From assembly GCA_965248545.1 (NCBI GenBank), contig OZ252110.1, forward strand, positions 2,914,001 through 2,978,000: DNA of 64,000 bases. Reading direction: 5' to 3'. Source of the DNA: Alteromonas_E sp965248545 (GTDB lineage Bacteria; Pseudomonadota; Gammaproteobacteria; Enterobacterales; Alteromonadaceae). The position numbers and the translations under genes are program-made. The notes under the pieces were generated by a model that made no database searches, was not told the origin of the DNA, and saw only the letters and a program-made list of their open reading frames with translations. Numbering within the stretch: the stretch's first letter is position 1; each line of letters begins with the position of its first letter. Shown one piece after another: positions 42,015-51,075 of this stretch.

Positions 42015-44105
42015 ATGAACAAAACCATTACGAGTATCGCGGTATCAACCGCTCTTTTGGGCTTAAGCCCGATTCTCAATGCCCAAACGTCTATTGCTGG
42101 TGAAACTGAAATCGAGCGCATTCTGGTGACATCTGATTTTCGCGCCGTAGCACTCGATCAGTTAAAAGGCAGTGCCAGTATATTAAACGAAAGTGAAATT
42201 TTGGCACGCCAAACGCAACATTTAGATGGGCTTATAGGCGCAATCCCGAATGTTAATGTTGCGAGTGGCGCATCGCGGGGCCGCTTTGTACAGATTCGCG
42301 GTATTGGTGAACGTTCTCAGTTCAGCGAACCACTTAATTCTTCGGTAAGTTTTGAATTAGATAACATTGACCTCACAGGGCTATTTGGGCTTGCTAATGC
42401 GTTTGATATTGAACAAGTTGAGGTCTTACGCGGCCCACAAGCGACTGAATTTGGCGTTGGGGCTTTGGCCGGTGCGATCAAGATGCAAGGGGTTTCGCCA
42501 GGACAAGATAGTGCTAGCCGTGCGCTTTTATCTTATGCGATTGATGCTACTTGGCGCGCCGGTGTGGCAGTTGGTCACCAATTAACCGACGCCGCAGGCA
42601 TGCGAGCGTCATGGATAGAACAACGTAGTGATGGCGACATCAATAATACCTTCTTGGGTCGTGACGATACTAACAATATTGATGAAAGTGCTGGTCGCCT
42701 CGCATTTGACCTCGACGTTAACGATGTCAATGTATTGGTTAATTATCGCTTTTTTGACGTTGATAATGGATATGACGCGTTCTCTCTCGACAATGATCGC
42801 AACACCCGTTCTGACCAACCGGGTTTCGATCGCAACGAAACGCATGCGGGAAGTATCCGTCTTTCTGGCACTAACAACAGCTTCAGTTGGCTAGCCTTGC
42901 TATCGGCAAGTGATAGTGAACTTGCCTACGGCTACGATGAAGATTGGACCTTTGATGGGTTCCACCCGAATGGTTATTCTTCATTTGATGGCTATTTCCG
43001 CGATATTTCTCAGCGAACAGCGGAAATTCGGTTCGTATCGGAGCAACCAGTCAAACTGTTTGAGCAAACATTTGACTGGGTTGTTGGTGCAATAGTTCGT
43101 GACCGAGACGAATCACTACTGCGGGAATACACCTTTGCCGCGAGTGATTTCACGAGCGAATATGCACCGCAGAGTCAGGCAGTGTATGCACGCTTAGATA
43201 CACAGTTTGACAATAACGTCGGGCTTGAGTTTGGCCTGCGAGTTGAACGCTCAGAATTATCCTACAACGATGCCACCGGCTATTCCGAAGACAATAGTGA
43301 CACTTTACTTGGCGGCAAGCTTGGGCTCAGTTATCCATTAGCTGATGGCATCACCTATGCGAGTATCTCTAGGGGTTACAAGGCTGGCGGCTTTAATCCG
43401 GATGAAAGGGTGACTCAGCAAGCAAGAATTTATGCCGCCGAGTACAATTGGAATTATGAAGTAGGCTTCAAACAATCAGTTTTGAATGACCGCGGTAACC
43501 TTCGAGTGGCACTGTTTTGGATGGAGCGAGAAGACACCCAAGTCAGTGATTTCGATACCTTGCTTCGCGATAACGGTAGCACAGATTTTATCGATGTAAT
43601 CGGTAATGCTGACGTCGGGACCAATAAAGGCGTAGAGTTTGAGAGTCAGTGGCAACTTTCAGATGCATGGCAAGTTGACGTCAATCTAGGGTACTTGAGA
43701 GCCAGTTTTGAAGACTTTACCCGTGCTGACGGTTCGATCGTTGCCAAGCGAGATTCTGCCCAGGCCCCTCGTTATACTGCTAATTTAGTCTCCCATTATG
43801 CACTGACTGAGAGTTTAAGCTGGCGTTTGGAACTCGATGTGAAAGATGATCACTTCTTCTCTGATGGTCATGACGTGCGCTCACCAGGGTATGGATTGGT
43901 GAATACCACACTGGAATGGCAACAAGCTTCGTGGTCATTACAGTTATGGGCTCACAATCTGACTGACAAAGACTACTATGTTAGAGGCTTTGGCGGCTTT
44001 AGTAATGACCCACGCGATGGCGAATTCGGATATGAGACGCCTGAGCCTTACTTCCAATTCGCTACAGGTAGGCGGATCGGTGCTACTGTTGAGTGGTTAT
44101 TCTAA
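42015..44105 (+). CDS. TonB-dependent outer-membrane receptor, thiamine-regulated
   Basis: A 696-residue receptor from ATG 42015; the frame opens earlier inside the riboswitch but that is not translated. A signal peptide (about 24 residues, ending PILNAQ) precedes IERILVTSDFR (TonB-box region), a plug domain (VQIRGIGERSQFSE, VEVLRGPQATEFG) and a barrel ending GATVEWLF with the terminal Phe. Its TPP riboswitch and the downstream thiamine genes indicate import of thiamine, its phosphates or its precursors across the outer membrane; this matches the receptors called Omr1 in Shewanella-type thiamine operons. Confidence 0.93.
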   Translation: MNKTITSIAVSTALLGLSPILNAQTSIAGETEIERILVTSDFRAVALDQLKGSASILNESEILARQTQHLDGLIGAIPNVNVASGASRGRFVQIRGIGERSQFSEPLNSSVSFELDNIDLTGLFGLANAFDIEQVEVLRGPQATEFGVGALAGAIKMQGVSPGQDSASRALLSYAIDATWRAGVAVGHQLTDAAGMRASWIEQRSDGDINNTFLGRDDTNNIDESAGRLAFDLDVNDVNVLVNYRFFDVDNGYDAFSLDNDRNTRSDQPGFDRNETHAGSIRLSGTNNSFSWLALLSASDSELAYGYDEDWTFDGFHPNGYSSFDGYFRDISQRTAEIRFVSEQPVKLFEQTFDWVVGAIVRDRDESLLREYTFAASDFTSEYAPQSQAVYARLDTQFDNNVGLEFGLRVERSELSYNDATGYSEDNSDTLLGGKLGLSYPLADGITYASISRGYKAGGFNPDERVTQQARIYAAEYNWNYEVGFKQSVLNDRGNLRVALFWMEREDTQVSDFDTLLRDNGSTDFIDVIGNADVGTNKGVEFESQWQLSDAWQVDVNLGYLRASFEDFTRADGSIVAKRDSAQAPRYTANLVSHYALTESLSWRLELDVKDDHFFSDGHDVRSPGYGLVNTTLEWQQASWSLQLWAHNLTDKDYYVRGFGGFSNDPRDGEFGYETPEPYFQFATGRRIGATVEWLF

Positions 44106-44121
44106 GATAGGGAAGCTAAAC

Positions 44122-44400
44122 ATGAGTCAGCAATGTATTGTCGAAATTTCTTTGTATCCTTTAAATCAAGACTACAGCGATATTATTGCTGACTTTATTC
44201 GTCGTTTGCAGCAAGTATCCGAGTTTGAGTTGTCGATTTCTACCACGAGCACTCAATTGAAAGGACCTTATGCGCAGGTGTTTGAAACACTAGGAAAGGA
44301 AATACAGCGAGTGCATTCAGAGGTGGGACAGGCCATATTAGTGTGTAAGTTTCTTGCCGGGGATGAATTGAAACCTGGCTTGTATCAGGGTGAACTTTAA
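44122..44400 (+). CDS. Thiamine-binding protein (MTH1187/DUF77 family)
   Basis: A 92-residue cytoplasmic protein from ATG 44122 with a GGGAAG ribosome-binding site. It matches the MTH1187/YkoF-like family: QQCIVEISLYPLNQDYSDII at the start and ERV-like LGKEIQRVHSE near residue 60. Members bind thiamine or hydroxymethylpyrimidine. Its place in a TPP-riboswitch operon supports this. It overlaps the permease gene by 11 bases. Confidence 0.88.
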   Translation: MSQQCIVEISLYPLNQDYSDIIADFIRRLQQVSEFELSISTTSTQLKGPYAQVFETLGKEIQRVHSEVGQAILVCKFLAGDELKPGLYQGEL

Positions 44401-45004
44401 AGTGCCCGCATTTATAGACACACTTTTTGCACAGATGAATGCGATGCTCGGTTTGGAAGTCGTCGCGGTTGTTTTGGCCATTGGCTATGTCATATTGGCC
44501 GCGCGTAAGAGTATTTGGTGCTGGCCCTGTGCATTTGTCAGTACAGTACTGTACACCGTGATTTTTTGGGATGTAAATTTACCTTTTCAGGTCGCGTTGA
44601 ATGCGTACTATGTCGTAATGGCAGTGTACGGTTTCTGGCAATGGCGAACACCCGCTAACGATGGTTTCGTCGCAGGCACGCTGAGCGCAAAGCAGCATTC
44701 TCTGATTATGACCGGTATTTTGATTACCACCGTACTGCTATCGCAAGTCGTCATGGCTTATTCCAATACGCTACACATATATACGGATGCATTCGTGACT
44801 GTCGCCAGCGTCGTCACGACCATTATGGTTGCTCATCGGAAAATCGAAAACTGGTTCTATTGGATGCTCATTAATACAGTAGCAAGTTGGTTGTATTGGC
44901 AGGTAGGACTTTATCTGACGAGTTTGCTATTTATGTTTTATGTTGTCCTCTCGGTCTATGGTTGGGCACAATGGCGTAAACAAGAGCCCGAGCTGGCACC
45001 ATAG
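44390..45004 (+). CDS. pnuT: PnuC-family thiamine permease (PnuT-like)
   Basis: A 204-residue inner-membrane protein starting at GTG 44390, overlapping the previous stop codon. It has seven membrane helices in a PnuC/SWEET-like layout, with WCWPCAFVSTVLYTVIF near residue 45, YGFWQWR near 81 and VYGWAQWRK near the end. PnuC relatives carry vitamins by facilitated diffusion and rely on a kinase for trapping. The riboswitch context makes thiamine the likely cargo, as for Shewanella PnuT; nicotinamide riboside is the less likely alternative. Confidence 0.9.
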   Translation: MNFKVPAFIDTLFAQMNAMLGLEVVAVVLAIGYVILAARKSIWCWPCAFVSTVLYTVIFWDVNLPFQVALNAYYVVMAVYGFWQWRTPANDGFVAGTLSAKQHSLIMTGILITTVLLSQVVMAYSNTLHIYTDAFVTVASVVTTIMVAHRKIENWFYWMLINTVASWLYWQVGLYLTSLLFMFYVVLSVYGWAQWRKQEPELAP

Positions 45005-45008
45005 CTAG

Positions 45009-45812
45009 ATGCTGACCATCCAACAACTTCCCATGTCATTTTTTGAGGCGCTTCAGGTTGAGCCCACAGGTGTCCATTTGCGCGTTATCAATGACTCACT
45101 GATCAATGCGACCTATTGCCTGACAGAGAATGAACGACGTTTTTTAGTCAAACAGTTTCATGCGGATGAAACTACTGGGCTGAGTCGAACGAGTTTGTTT
45201 GAAATGCAGCGGCAAATCGCTAGTTGTAGGGTTGCGCCGATGCCTTTGTTTTTGTCAGAGGATAATCGGCTCTACGTTGAAGAGTGGATACCTGCGTGCC
45301 CACAGCCTGTTTCTATTTTACCTGACAGCGAGAGGCTCGATTTGTTGGCGCATGCCCTCAATACGACTCATATGCTCGGCGTCGAGACAAAGGTCTTGCC
45401 AATGCCTGAGCGATGGCAAGCTTATATTAGGTCAGCAAAGTTACAACCAGACGACCCTTTGGTGGGGCAAGTAAAGAGGCTCGAAGCGGATTATATAGCA
45501 TGCGTTCAAGACTCCGACGATTTGGTTTTTTGTCATAACGACCTCGCATTTGGTCACATTTTTGCGTCCCAGCCAATGAAAATTATTGATTGGGAATATG
45601 CCGCTACTGGAAATCGCTATTTTGATTTAGGATCAGCGTTCATTATCAATCGTCTGAATCAGACTCAACAACGACACGTCTGTGCTAAATACGCAAAGTT
45701 GAGTGACTTACCAGAGCAGAGGGTTGTAGATGGTGTGGCACACTGTAGCCCCATGGTGAACTTAACCTATAAGCTCTGGTACGCGGCAATTACCGAACAT
45801 TTGAAACAATGA
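45009..45812 (+). CDS. thiK: Thiamine kinase-like phosphotransferase (APH/choline kinase fold)
   Basis: A 267-residue protein kinase-like phosphotransferase. The catalytic loop is FCHNDLAFGHIF near residue 177 and the Mg-binding loop is IIDWEYAATGNRYFDLGS near 195. It ends the TPP-riboswitch operon, four bases after pnuT, so phosphorylation of imported thiamine to trap it as thiamine phosphate is the natural role. The symbol thiK is inferred from context; family members also phosphorylate choline or aminoglycosides. Confidence 0.8.
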   Translation: MLTIQQLPMSFFEALQVEPTGVHLRVINDSLINATYCLTENERRFLVKQFHADETTGLSRTSLFEMQRQIASCRVAPMPLFLSEDNRLYVEEWIPACPQPVSILPDSERLDLLAHALNTTHMLGVETKVLPMPERWQAYIRSAKLQPDDPLVGQVKRLEADYIACVQDSDDLVFCHNDLAFGHIFASQPMKIIDWEYAATGNRYFDLGSAFIINRLNQTQQRHVCAKYAKLSDLPEQRVVDGVAHCSPMVNLTYKLWYAAITEHLKQ

Positions 45813-45866
45813 TTCTGCACTTTTTGCTTTACCTTTATGTTCGCATACGTATAATGCGTCCGCGCT

Positions 45867-45943
45867 AGGGGTGTAGTTCGAATTGGTAGAACAGCGGTCT
45901 CCAAAACCGATGGTTGGGGGTTCGAGTCCCTCCACCCCTGCCA
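45867..45943 (+). tRNA. tRNA-Trp(CCA)
   Basis: A 77-base tRNA with acceptor AGGGGTG paired to CACCCCT, discriminator G and encoded CCA. The anticodon CCA is at 45901-45903. A TATAAT box at 45850-45855 lies just before it. Unlike in many bacteria it is not beside secE/nusG. Confidence 0.96.
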
Positions 45944-45993
45944 CTTTTTTCTGCTACACTAGCTGTCAATTAGCTAAATCCTCCTGAAGTTTA

Positions 45994-46383
45994 ATGTCTG
46001 GCGAATTATCTACATATCAACAAGCAGTTTTACAGGCTATGGGGATCCCCCAGTGGCAAAAGAACGCTGAATATTGCGCGGTTGAAGACCAAGCGGTAGG
46101 AACGGATGAAGAGATACTCCCTTCAACGGCTACCAGTGAACAGCATCAAGGTGTTGTCACTGAACAGCCTAGCCGCGAAGTTCCGCCTCAATTTGGGCGC
46201 CAGGCGTGTACTGATATTGAATTGTGCCTTGAAGCTTTAGGCCTGACCGGCACTGTCAAATGGCTGGTTTGTGATAGCGAGTCGATAGCGCGGCGCCAAG
46301 ACACGATTCAAGTTCCAAGCAATATGATGCCGCTAAGTGCGGCAGACAAACAATTACTTTGGCGCCTGCTTTGCCTTCAGTAA
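45994..46383 (+). CDS. holD: DNA polymerase III psi subunit
   Basis: A 129-residue protein recognised mainly by its ends and position. YQQAVLQAMGIPQWQ near residue 8 resembles the HolD N-terminal peptide (LQQLGITQW in E. coli) that binds the chi subunit, and the C-terminal KQLLWRLLCL resembles RAALWQQIC. The middle (residues 30-65) is a poorly conserved Glu/Thr/Gln-rich linker. Psi bridges the clamp loader to chi and to SSB. It overlaps rimI, as in the E. coli holD-rimI order. Confidence 0.8.
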   Translation: MSGELSTYQQAVLQAMGIPQWQKNAEYCAVEDQAVGTDEEILPSTATSEQHQGVVTEQPSREVPPQFGRQACTDIELCLEALGLTGTVKWLVCDSESIARRQDTIQVPSNMMPLSAADKQLLWRLLCLQ

Positions 46384-46871
46384 ACCAGCCGGTGATTCGG
46401 GTTTTAACCGCTTTAGACGCACAGCTAGCCTATCAAATCTGTATACAAGGGCATTCTAAACCGTGGTCGTCAGAAAACTTTACCAGTAGTTTGAGCACAC
46501 CGTATTTTGCTTTTGCATTATGGCAAAACGATGTACTAGCGGGTTACTACATTGGCCATCAAGTACTTGATGAAATTACCTTGATGGATATTGTTGTAGC
46601 AACAGATTATCGCGGGCAAGGTTTGGCCAAGCGCCTGCTGGTTCACTTTCTGGCTGAAGCGGAAAAATTGGGGGCCTGGCAGTGTCTACTCGAGGTACGC
46701 GTTTCCAATAGTCCAGCTATCAACTTGTATCAAGCTAACGGCTTTGTCGAAATCGATCGCCGCAAGGATTACTACCCAAGTGAAGATACTGATTCGCCAA
46801 CGACCAAAGAAGACGCAATTATTATGCAATTCGTGTTCGGCCGAAGCGCAAAAAATCCAGCGCAAAGTTAA
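46359..46871 (+). CDS. rimI: Ribosomal protein S18-alanine N-acetyltransferase
   Basis: A 170-residue GNAT enzyme if read from TTG 46359; GTG 46392 (PVIRVLTALD) is an alternative giving 159 residues, closer to the family size. The acetyl-CoA loop is VVATDYRGQGLAKRLL near residue 85; the RimI hallmarks LEVRVSNSPAINLYQANGF and RKDYYPSEDTD follow. It acetylates the N-terminus of ribosomal protein S18. No strong ribosome-binding site is seen, which fits coupling to holD. prfC follows 91 bases later. Confidence 0.9.
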   Translation: MAPALPSVNQPVIRVLTALDAQLAYQICIQGHSKPWSSENFTSSLSTPYFAFALWQNDVLAGYYIGHQVLDEITLMDIVVATDYRGQGLAKRLLVHFLAEAEKLGAWQCLLEVRVSNSPAINLYQANGFVEIDRRKDYYPSEDTDSPTTKEDAIIMQFVFGRSAKNPAQS

Positions 46872-46962
46872 CGTTTTTTCTGTACAATCCGCACCACTTT
46901 AATTGACTTATAAAGCAGCCGTTGGTTAACCGCTGTTTCACCCCTGAGTTTGTATTTAAGAT

Positions 46963-48546
46963 ATGAGTGACATCATTGACGCTATCGATAAGCGTAAAAC
47001 GTTTGCGATAATCTCGCACCCGGATGCGGGTAAAACTACGATTACCGAAAAAGTTTTGTTGTTCGGAAATGCGTTGCAGACGGCCGGTACCGTGAAAGGT
47101 AAGAAATCCGGCCAACATGCTAAGTCCGACTGGATGGACATGGAAAAAGAACGGGGTATCTCTGTTACGACCTCGGTCATGCAGTTTCCGTATGCGGATA
47201 AACTCGTTAATCTTCTCGACACGCCAGGGCACGAGGACTTTTCCGAAGATACTTATCGAACTTTAACGGCTGTTGATTCTTGCCTTATGGTCATTGATGC
47301 CGCCAAAGGGGTAGAGGATCGAACGCGCAAATTAATGGAAGTCACACGTCTGCGTGATACACCCATTCTAACCTTCATGAATAAGCTCGACCGCGATATT
47401 CGCGATCCAATGGAATTATTGGACGAGGTTGAAACCGAACTGGATATTCTATGTGCACCCATTACATGGCCTATCGGTTGCGGTAAATCTTTTAAAGGGG
47501 TTTACCATATTCACCGAGACGAGACGATTCTGTATCAGACAGGGATGGGCCATACCATTCAAGAGGTCAGGATTGTTAAAGGCCTAGACAATAGCGAGCT
47601 GGACCAAGCTGTGGGGAGTGATTTAGCGCAGCAATTGCGAGACGAGTTGGAATTGGTGCTGGGTGCGTCGAATGAATATGACGAAGAGCTATTTTTACAG
47701 GGACAATTAACACCCGTATTTTTTGGCACGGCATTAGGTAACTTCGGTGTCGATCACATGTTAGACGGTTTAACTGCATGGGCACCAGGTCCGCAAAGCC
47801 GGGAATCAGACGCTCGGACAGTGGCTGCGACTGAAGACAAGTTCAGTGGTTTTGTGTTTAAAATTCAAGCCAACATGGATCCTAAGCACCGCGACCGCAT
47901 TGCGTTTTGCCGAATCGTGTCAGGTAAATATCAAAAAGGTATGAAGATGCGTCATACCCGAATTGGTAAAGATGTGCGTATCTCAGATGCATTAACATTT
48001 CTAGCCGGTGATCGAGCTTTGCTAGAAGAAGCCTATGCAGGCGATATTATTGGCTTACACAACCATGGCTCGATCCGCATAGGCGATACCTTCACCGCCG
48101 GTGAAGATCATCGCTTTAAAGGTATCCCTAACTTTGCGCCCGAGTTGTTCAAGCGCATACGGTTAAAAGATCCACTGAAACAGAAGCAATTGCTGAAAGG
48201 TTTGATCCAATTGTCTGAAGAAGGGGCTGTGCAAGTATTTAGGCCACTTATTAACAATGATTTAATTGTTGGCGCAGTGGGTGTGCTTCAGTTTGACGTG
48301 GTCGTTGCGCGCCTGAAGGCTGAGTATAATGTGGAAGCTATCTATGAGCATGTGAACGTCAGTACAGCGCGCTGGGTGTACAGCGATGACGATCGCAAGC
48401 TGGATGAATTTAGGCGTAAGAATGAGTCCAACCTTGCATTGGACGGCGGCGACAGCCTCGCGTATATCGCGCCAACTATGGTTAATCTCTCGTTAGCTCA
48501 AGAGCGTTATCCGGATATCACTTTTAAGACAACACGTGAGCACTAA
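46963..48546 (+). CDS. prfC: Peptide chain release factor 3
   Basis: A 527-residue translational GTPase, the normal RF3 size (529 in E. coli). G1 is SHPDAGKTT near residue 20, G3 is LDTPGHEDF near 88, and G4 is MNKLDRD near 140. It removes RF1/RF2 from the ribosome after peptide release. Its coding region is followed by argS after ten bases, which is probably in the same transcript. Confidence 0.97.
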   Translation: MSDIIDAIDKRKTFAIISHPDAGKTTITEKVLLFGNALQTAGTVKGKKSGQHAKSDWMDMEKERGISVTTSVMQFPYADKLVNLLDTPGHEDFSEDTYRTLTAVDSCLMVIDAAKGVEDRTRKLMEVTRLRDTPILTFMNKLDRDIRDPMELLDEVETELDILCAPITWPIGCGKSFKGVYHIHRDETILYQTGMGHTIQEVRIVKGLDNSELDQAVGSDLAQQLRDELELVLGASNEYDEELFLQGQLTPVFFGTALGNFGVDHMLDGLTAWAPGPQSRESDARTVAATEDKFSGFVFKIQANMDPKHRDRIAFCRIVSGKYQKGMKMRHTRIGKDVRISDALTFLAGDRALLEEAYAGDIIGLHNHGSIRIGDTFTAGEDHRFKGIPNFAPELFKRIRLKDPLKQKQLLKGLIQLSEEGAVQVFRPLINNDLIVGAVGVLQFDVVVARLKAEYNVEAIYEHVNVSTARWVYSDDDRKLDEFRRKNESNLALDGGDSLAYIAPTMVNLSLAQERYPDITFKTTREH

Positions 48547-48556
48547 GTAATACACT

Positions 48557-50278
48557 ATGAATTTATCAGCCTTATTAATTGAGCGCTTTACCGCAGCGCT
48601 TTCATCACTTGGTTACTCTGATGCAAAAGTGCCACTTAGCCGCAGCACAAGGCCTGAATTTGGTGACTACCAATTCAATGGCGCCATGGCGCTAGCAAAA
48701 CAGTTGAAAAAGAATCCCCGTGAGATTGCTCAACAAGTGGTTGATGCCGTGGCACTCAAGGACATTGCGGATAAATTAGAAATCGCGGGTCCTGGTTTCA
48801 TCAATATTCATTTGTCGAATGCGTTCCTGAGCCAATGGGCAAGCGACACTGTGACAGATACACGCTTATCAATCGCGAAGCAGCCAGCAAAAACGGTAGT
48901 AGTCGATTATTCTTCACCTAATTTGGCGAAGGAAATGCACGTCGGCCATTTACGTAGCACGATCATTGGTGACGCCACCGTCAAAGTATTGGAATTTTTG
49001 GGACACAAGGTTATTCGTCAAAACCATATGGGTGATTGGGGTACGCAGTTTGGTATGCTATTGGCTCACTTTAGTGATGAGCTGGCGGCTGACACTATCG
49101 CCGAAACTGCACTGAGCGATTTGGAAGATTTTTATCGAGCTGCGAAAGTTCGCTTTGATGAGGAACAAGGGTTTGCCGATCGAGCTCGTGAATACGTGGT
49201 CAAACTGCAAAGCGGTGACGGGCAATGCATGGCATTGTGGGAACAGTTTATCGATGTCTCAATTGCCCACAGTGAAGACGTCTATACACTCTTGAACGTC
49301 AGCCTTAAACGCGAAGACGTTATGGGAGAGAGTGCATACAACGAAGATTTACCCGCTGTGATTGAGTCTCTTCAAAGTGCTGGTATTGCAGTTGAAGACC
49401 AAGGTGCGCAAGTGGTTTTCCTGCCTGAGATGGCCGACAAAGAAGGCAACCCAGCTGTGTATATCGTCCAGAAGTCTGGTGGCGGTTACTTGTATGCAAC
49501 GACCGATTTGGCCGCCATTCGATACCGTAACGGAAAACTCAATGCTGACCGTACGTTGATTTTTACCGATGCACGCCAAAGTCTGCATTTTAAGCAAACC
49601 GAAATCGTTGCCCGCAAGGCCGGCTTTATCGGTGAGCAACAATCATACGAACATTGTCCATTTGGCATGATGCTAGGTAAAGATGGCAAACCGTTTAAGA
49701 CCCGGACTGGTGGCACGGTGAAGCTGCATGATTTGCTAGTAGAATCTGTGGAGCGCGCGGAATCCTTATTGAAGGAGCGCAACGCAGCGCAAGATATTGA
49801 TGCGGATTTGGCACGTAAGATCGGCATCGGCGCAGTGAAATATGCAGACTTGAGTAAAAATCGAACCACTGATTACGTGTTTGATTGGGATAACATGTTG
49901 AGCTTTGAAGGTAACACTGCACCGTATTTGCAATATGCCTACACCCGTATCATGAGTATTTTCGACAAGCTCGGCGATGAGTTTAACGCGACGGGGATTG
50001 ATATTAACGACGTTGCGGAAAAAGAACTCGCGACGAAATTAATGCAGTTCGAAGATGCACTAATGGTAGTGGCGAGTGAAGCAACACCTCACGTTCTGTG
50101 CGCCTATCTCTATGATTTAGCCAGCTCGTTTATGCGTTTTTATGAGGCTTGTCCTATTCTGAAAAGCGATGTTGAAGCCAGTGTCAGAGACAGTCGTCTC
50201 GGTTTAGCTCAATTGACTGCTAACACCCTAAATACCGGCTTGACTCTGTTAGGCATTGAAACGGCAAATCGGATGTAA
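48557..50278 (+). CDS. argS: Arginyl-tRNA synthetase
   Basis: A 573-residue class I synthetase. The N-terminal additional domain (residues 1-100) is followed by the catalytic core with the HIGH variant HVGHL (SSPNLAKEMHVGHLRSTIIG near residue 125) and a C-terminal anticodon-binding DALR domain (FEGNTAPYLQYAYTRI near 450). It charges tRNA-Arg, whose genes lie at 6.0-6.3 kb. Length is normal. Confidence 0.97.
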   Translation: MNLSALLIERFTAALSSLGYSDAKVPLSRSTRPEFGDYQFNGAMALAKQLKKNPREIAQQVVDAVALKDIADKLEIAGPGFINIHLSNAFLSQWASDTVTDTRLSIAKQPAKTVVVDYSSPNLAKEMHVGHLRSTIIGDATVKVLEFLGHKVIRQNHMGDWGTQFGMLLAHFSDELAADTIAETALSDLEDFYRAAKVRFDEEQGFADRAREYVVKLQSGDGQCMALWEQFIDVSIAHSEDVYTLLNVSLKREDVMGESAYNEDLPAVIESLQSAGIAVEDQGAQVVFLPEMADKEGNPAVYIVQKSGGGYLYATTDLAAIRYRNGKLNADRTLIFTDARQSLHFKQTEIVARKAGFIGEQQSYEHCPFGMMLGKDGKPFKTRTGGTVKLHDLLVESVERAESLLKERNAAQDIDADLARKIGIGAVKYADLSKNRTTDYVFDWDNMLSFEGNTAPYLQYAYTRIMSIFDKLGDEFNATGIDINDVAEKELATKLMQFEDALMVVASEATPHVLCAYLYDLASSFMRFYEACPILKSDVEASVRDSRLGLAQLTANTLNTGLTLLGIETANRM

Positions 50279-50343
50279 TCCAAACGTTTGGTTTTGCTCT
50301 ATCTAATTAGCATTAGACTCTCAAACAGTAAGGAAGTGTTAAC

Positions 50344-50916
50344 ATGATTAAAATATTGGCTTTTTCAGGCAGTGCTCGTGCAAAGTCATATAACCAGGCT
50401 GTCGCCACAGCGACGGCCAAATTAGCCGAAGGTGAGCAAGCGCAAGTAACCGTTGTCAACTTAGCTGATTATCCAATGCCATTGTTCAATGAAGATGATG
50501 AAGCAGAGCGTGGTACGCCACCTGAAGCGAAAGCCTTTAAACAGTTGTTGATGGATCACGACGCCTTCATCATAGCGTCACCGGAATACAACTCGAGTTA
50601 TCCTGCGCTATTGAAAAACGCGATTGATTGGGCGAGTCGGATGGAAGAGGGTGAAAAGCCACTGCAAGTCTTTAAGGGGAAAACCGCTCTGATTCTGGCA
50701 TCTTCTGCCGGAGCTCTTGGCGGAATGCGTGTCTTGGTCGTTTTAAGAATGCTACTAGGGAATATTGGTGTGCATGTCATTCCGAGCCAAAAAGCGATCG
50801 GTAAGGTGAATACACTGATAGATGAGAGCGGCGTATTAAGTGATGAAAAAACCCTCGGTCAACTACAGAAACTGGCTGATGAGTTGGTGCAAACGACACT
50901 GAAGCTGAACGCTTAA
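50344..50916 (+). CDS. NAD(P)H-dependent FMN reductase (chromate/azo-reductase-like flavoprotein)
   Basis: A 190-residue flavodoxin-fold oxidoreductase. FMN phosphate binds at ILAFSGSARAKSYNQAVA near the start, and ASPEYNSSYPALLKNAIDW near residue 78 is the family's second flavin loop. The family (ChrR/YieF/ArsH relatives) reduces FMN, quinones or chromate with NAD(P)H. The natural substrate cannot be deduced. It has an AAGGAAG ribosome-binding site and its own transcript is likely. Confidence 0.9.
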   Translation: MIKILAFSGSARAKSYNQAVATATAKLAEGEQAQVTVVNLADYPMPLFNEDDEAERGTPPEAKAFKQLLMDHDAFIIASPEYNSSYPALLKNAIDWASRMEEGEKPLQVFKGKTALILASSAGALGGMRVLVVLRMLLGNIGVHVIPSQKAIGKVNTLIDESGVLSDEKTLGQLQKLADELVQTTLKLNA

Positions 50917-51075
50917 TTCTGCGCATCTTCATGGCCTTATCGACACGTCTGTCTGTGTTGCACTTTGGCCTTTAAACAACGGTGCTGAATTTATATAGGC
51001 TATGCCAATTCAGCACTGTAAACCTGCCCCTAAATTCGGTAGTATCCGCTATCATTTTAAATACCGATAATTTGT

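Noticed and set aside
45762..45943. Minus-strand frame over tRNA-Trp
   Set aside because: Antisense of the tRNA and of the ThiK-like gene end, with no ribosome-binding site; such frames are a familiar annotation artefact.
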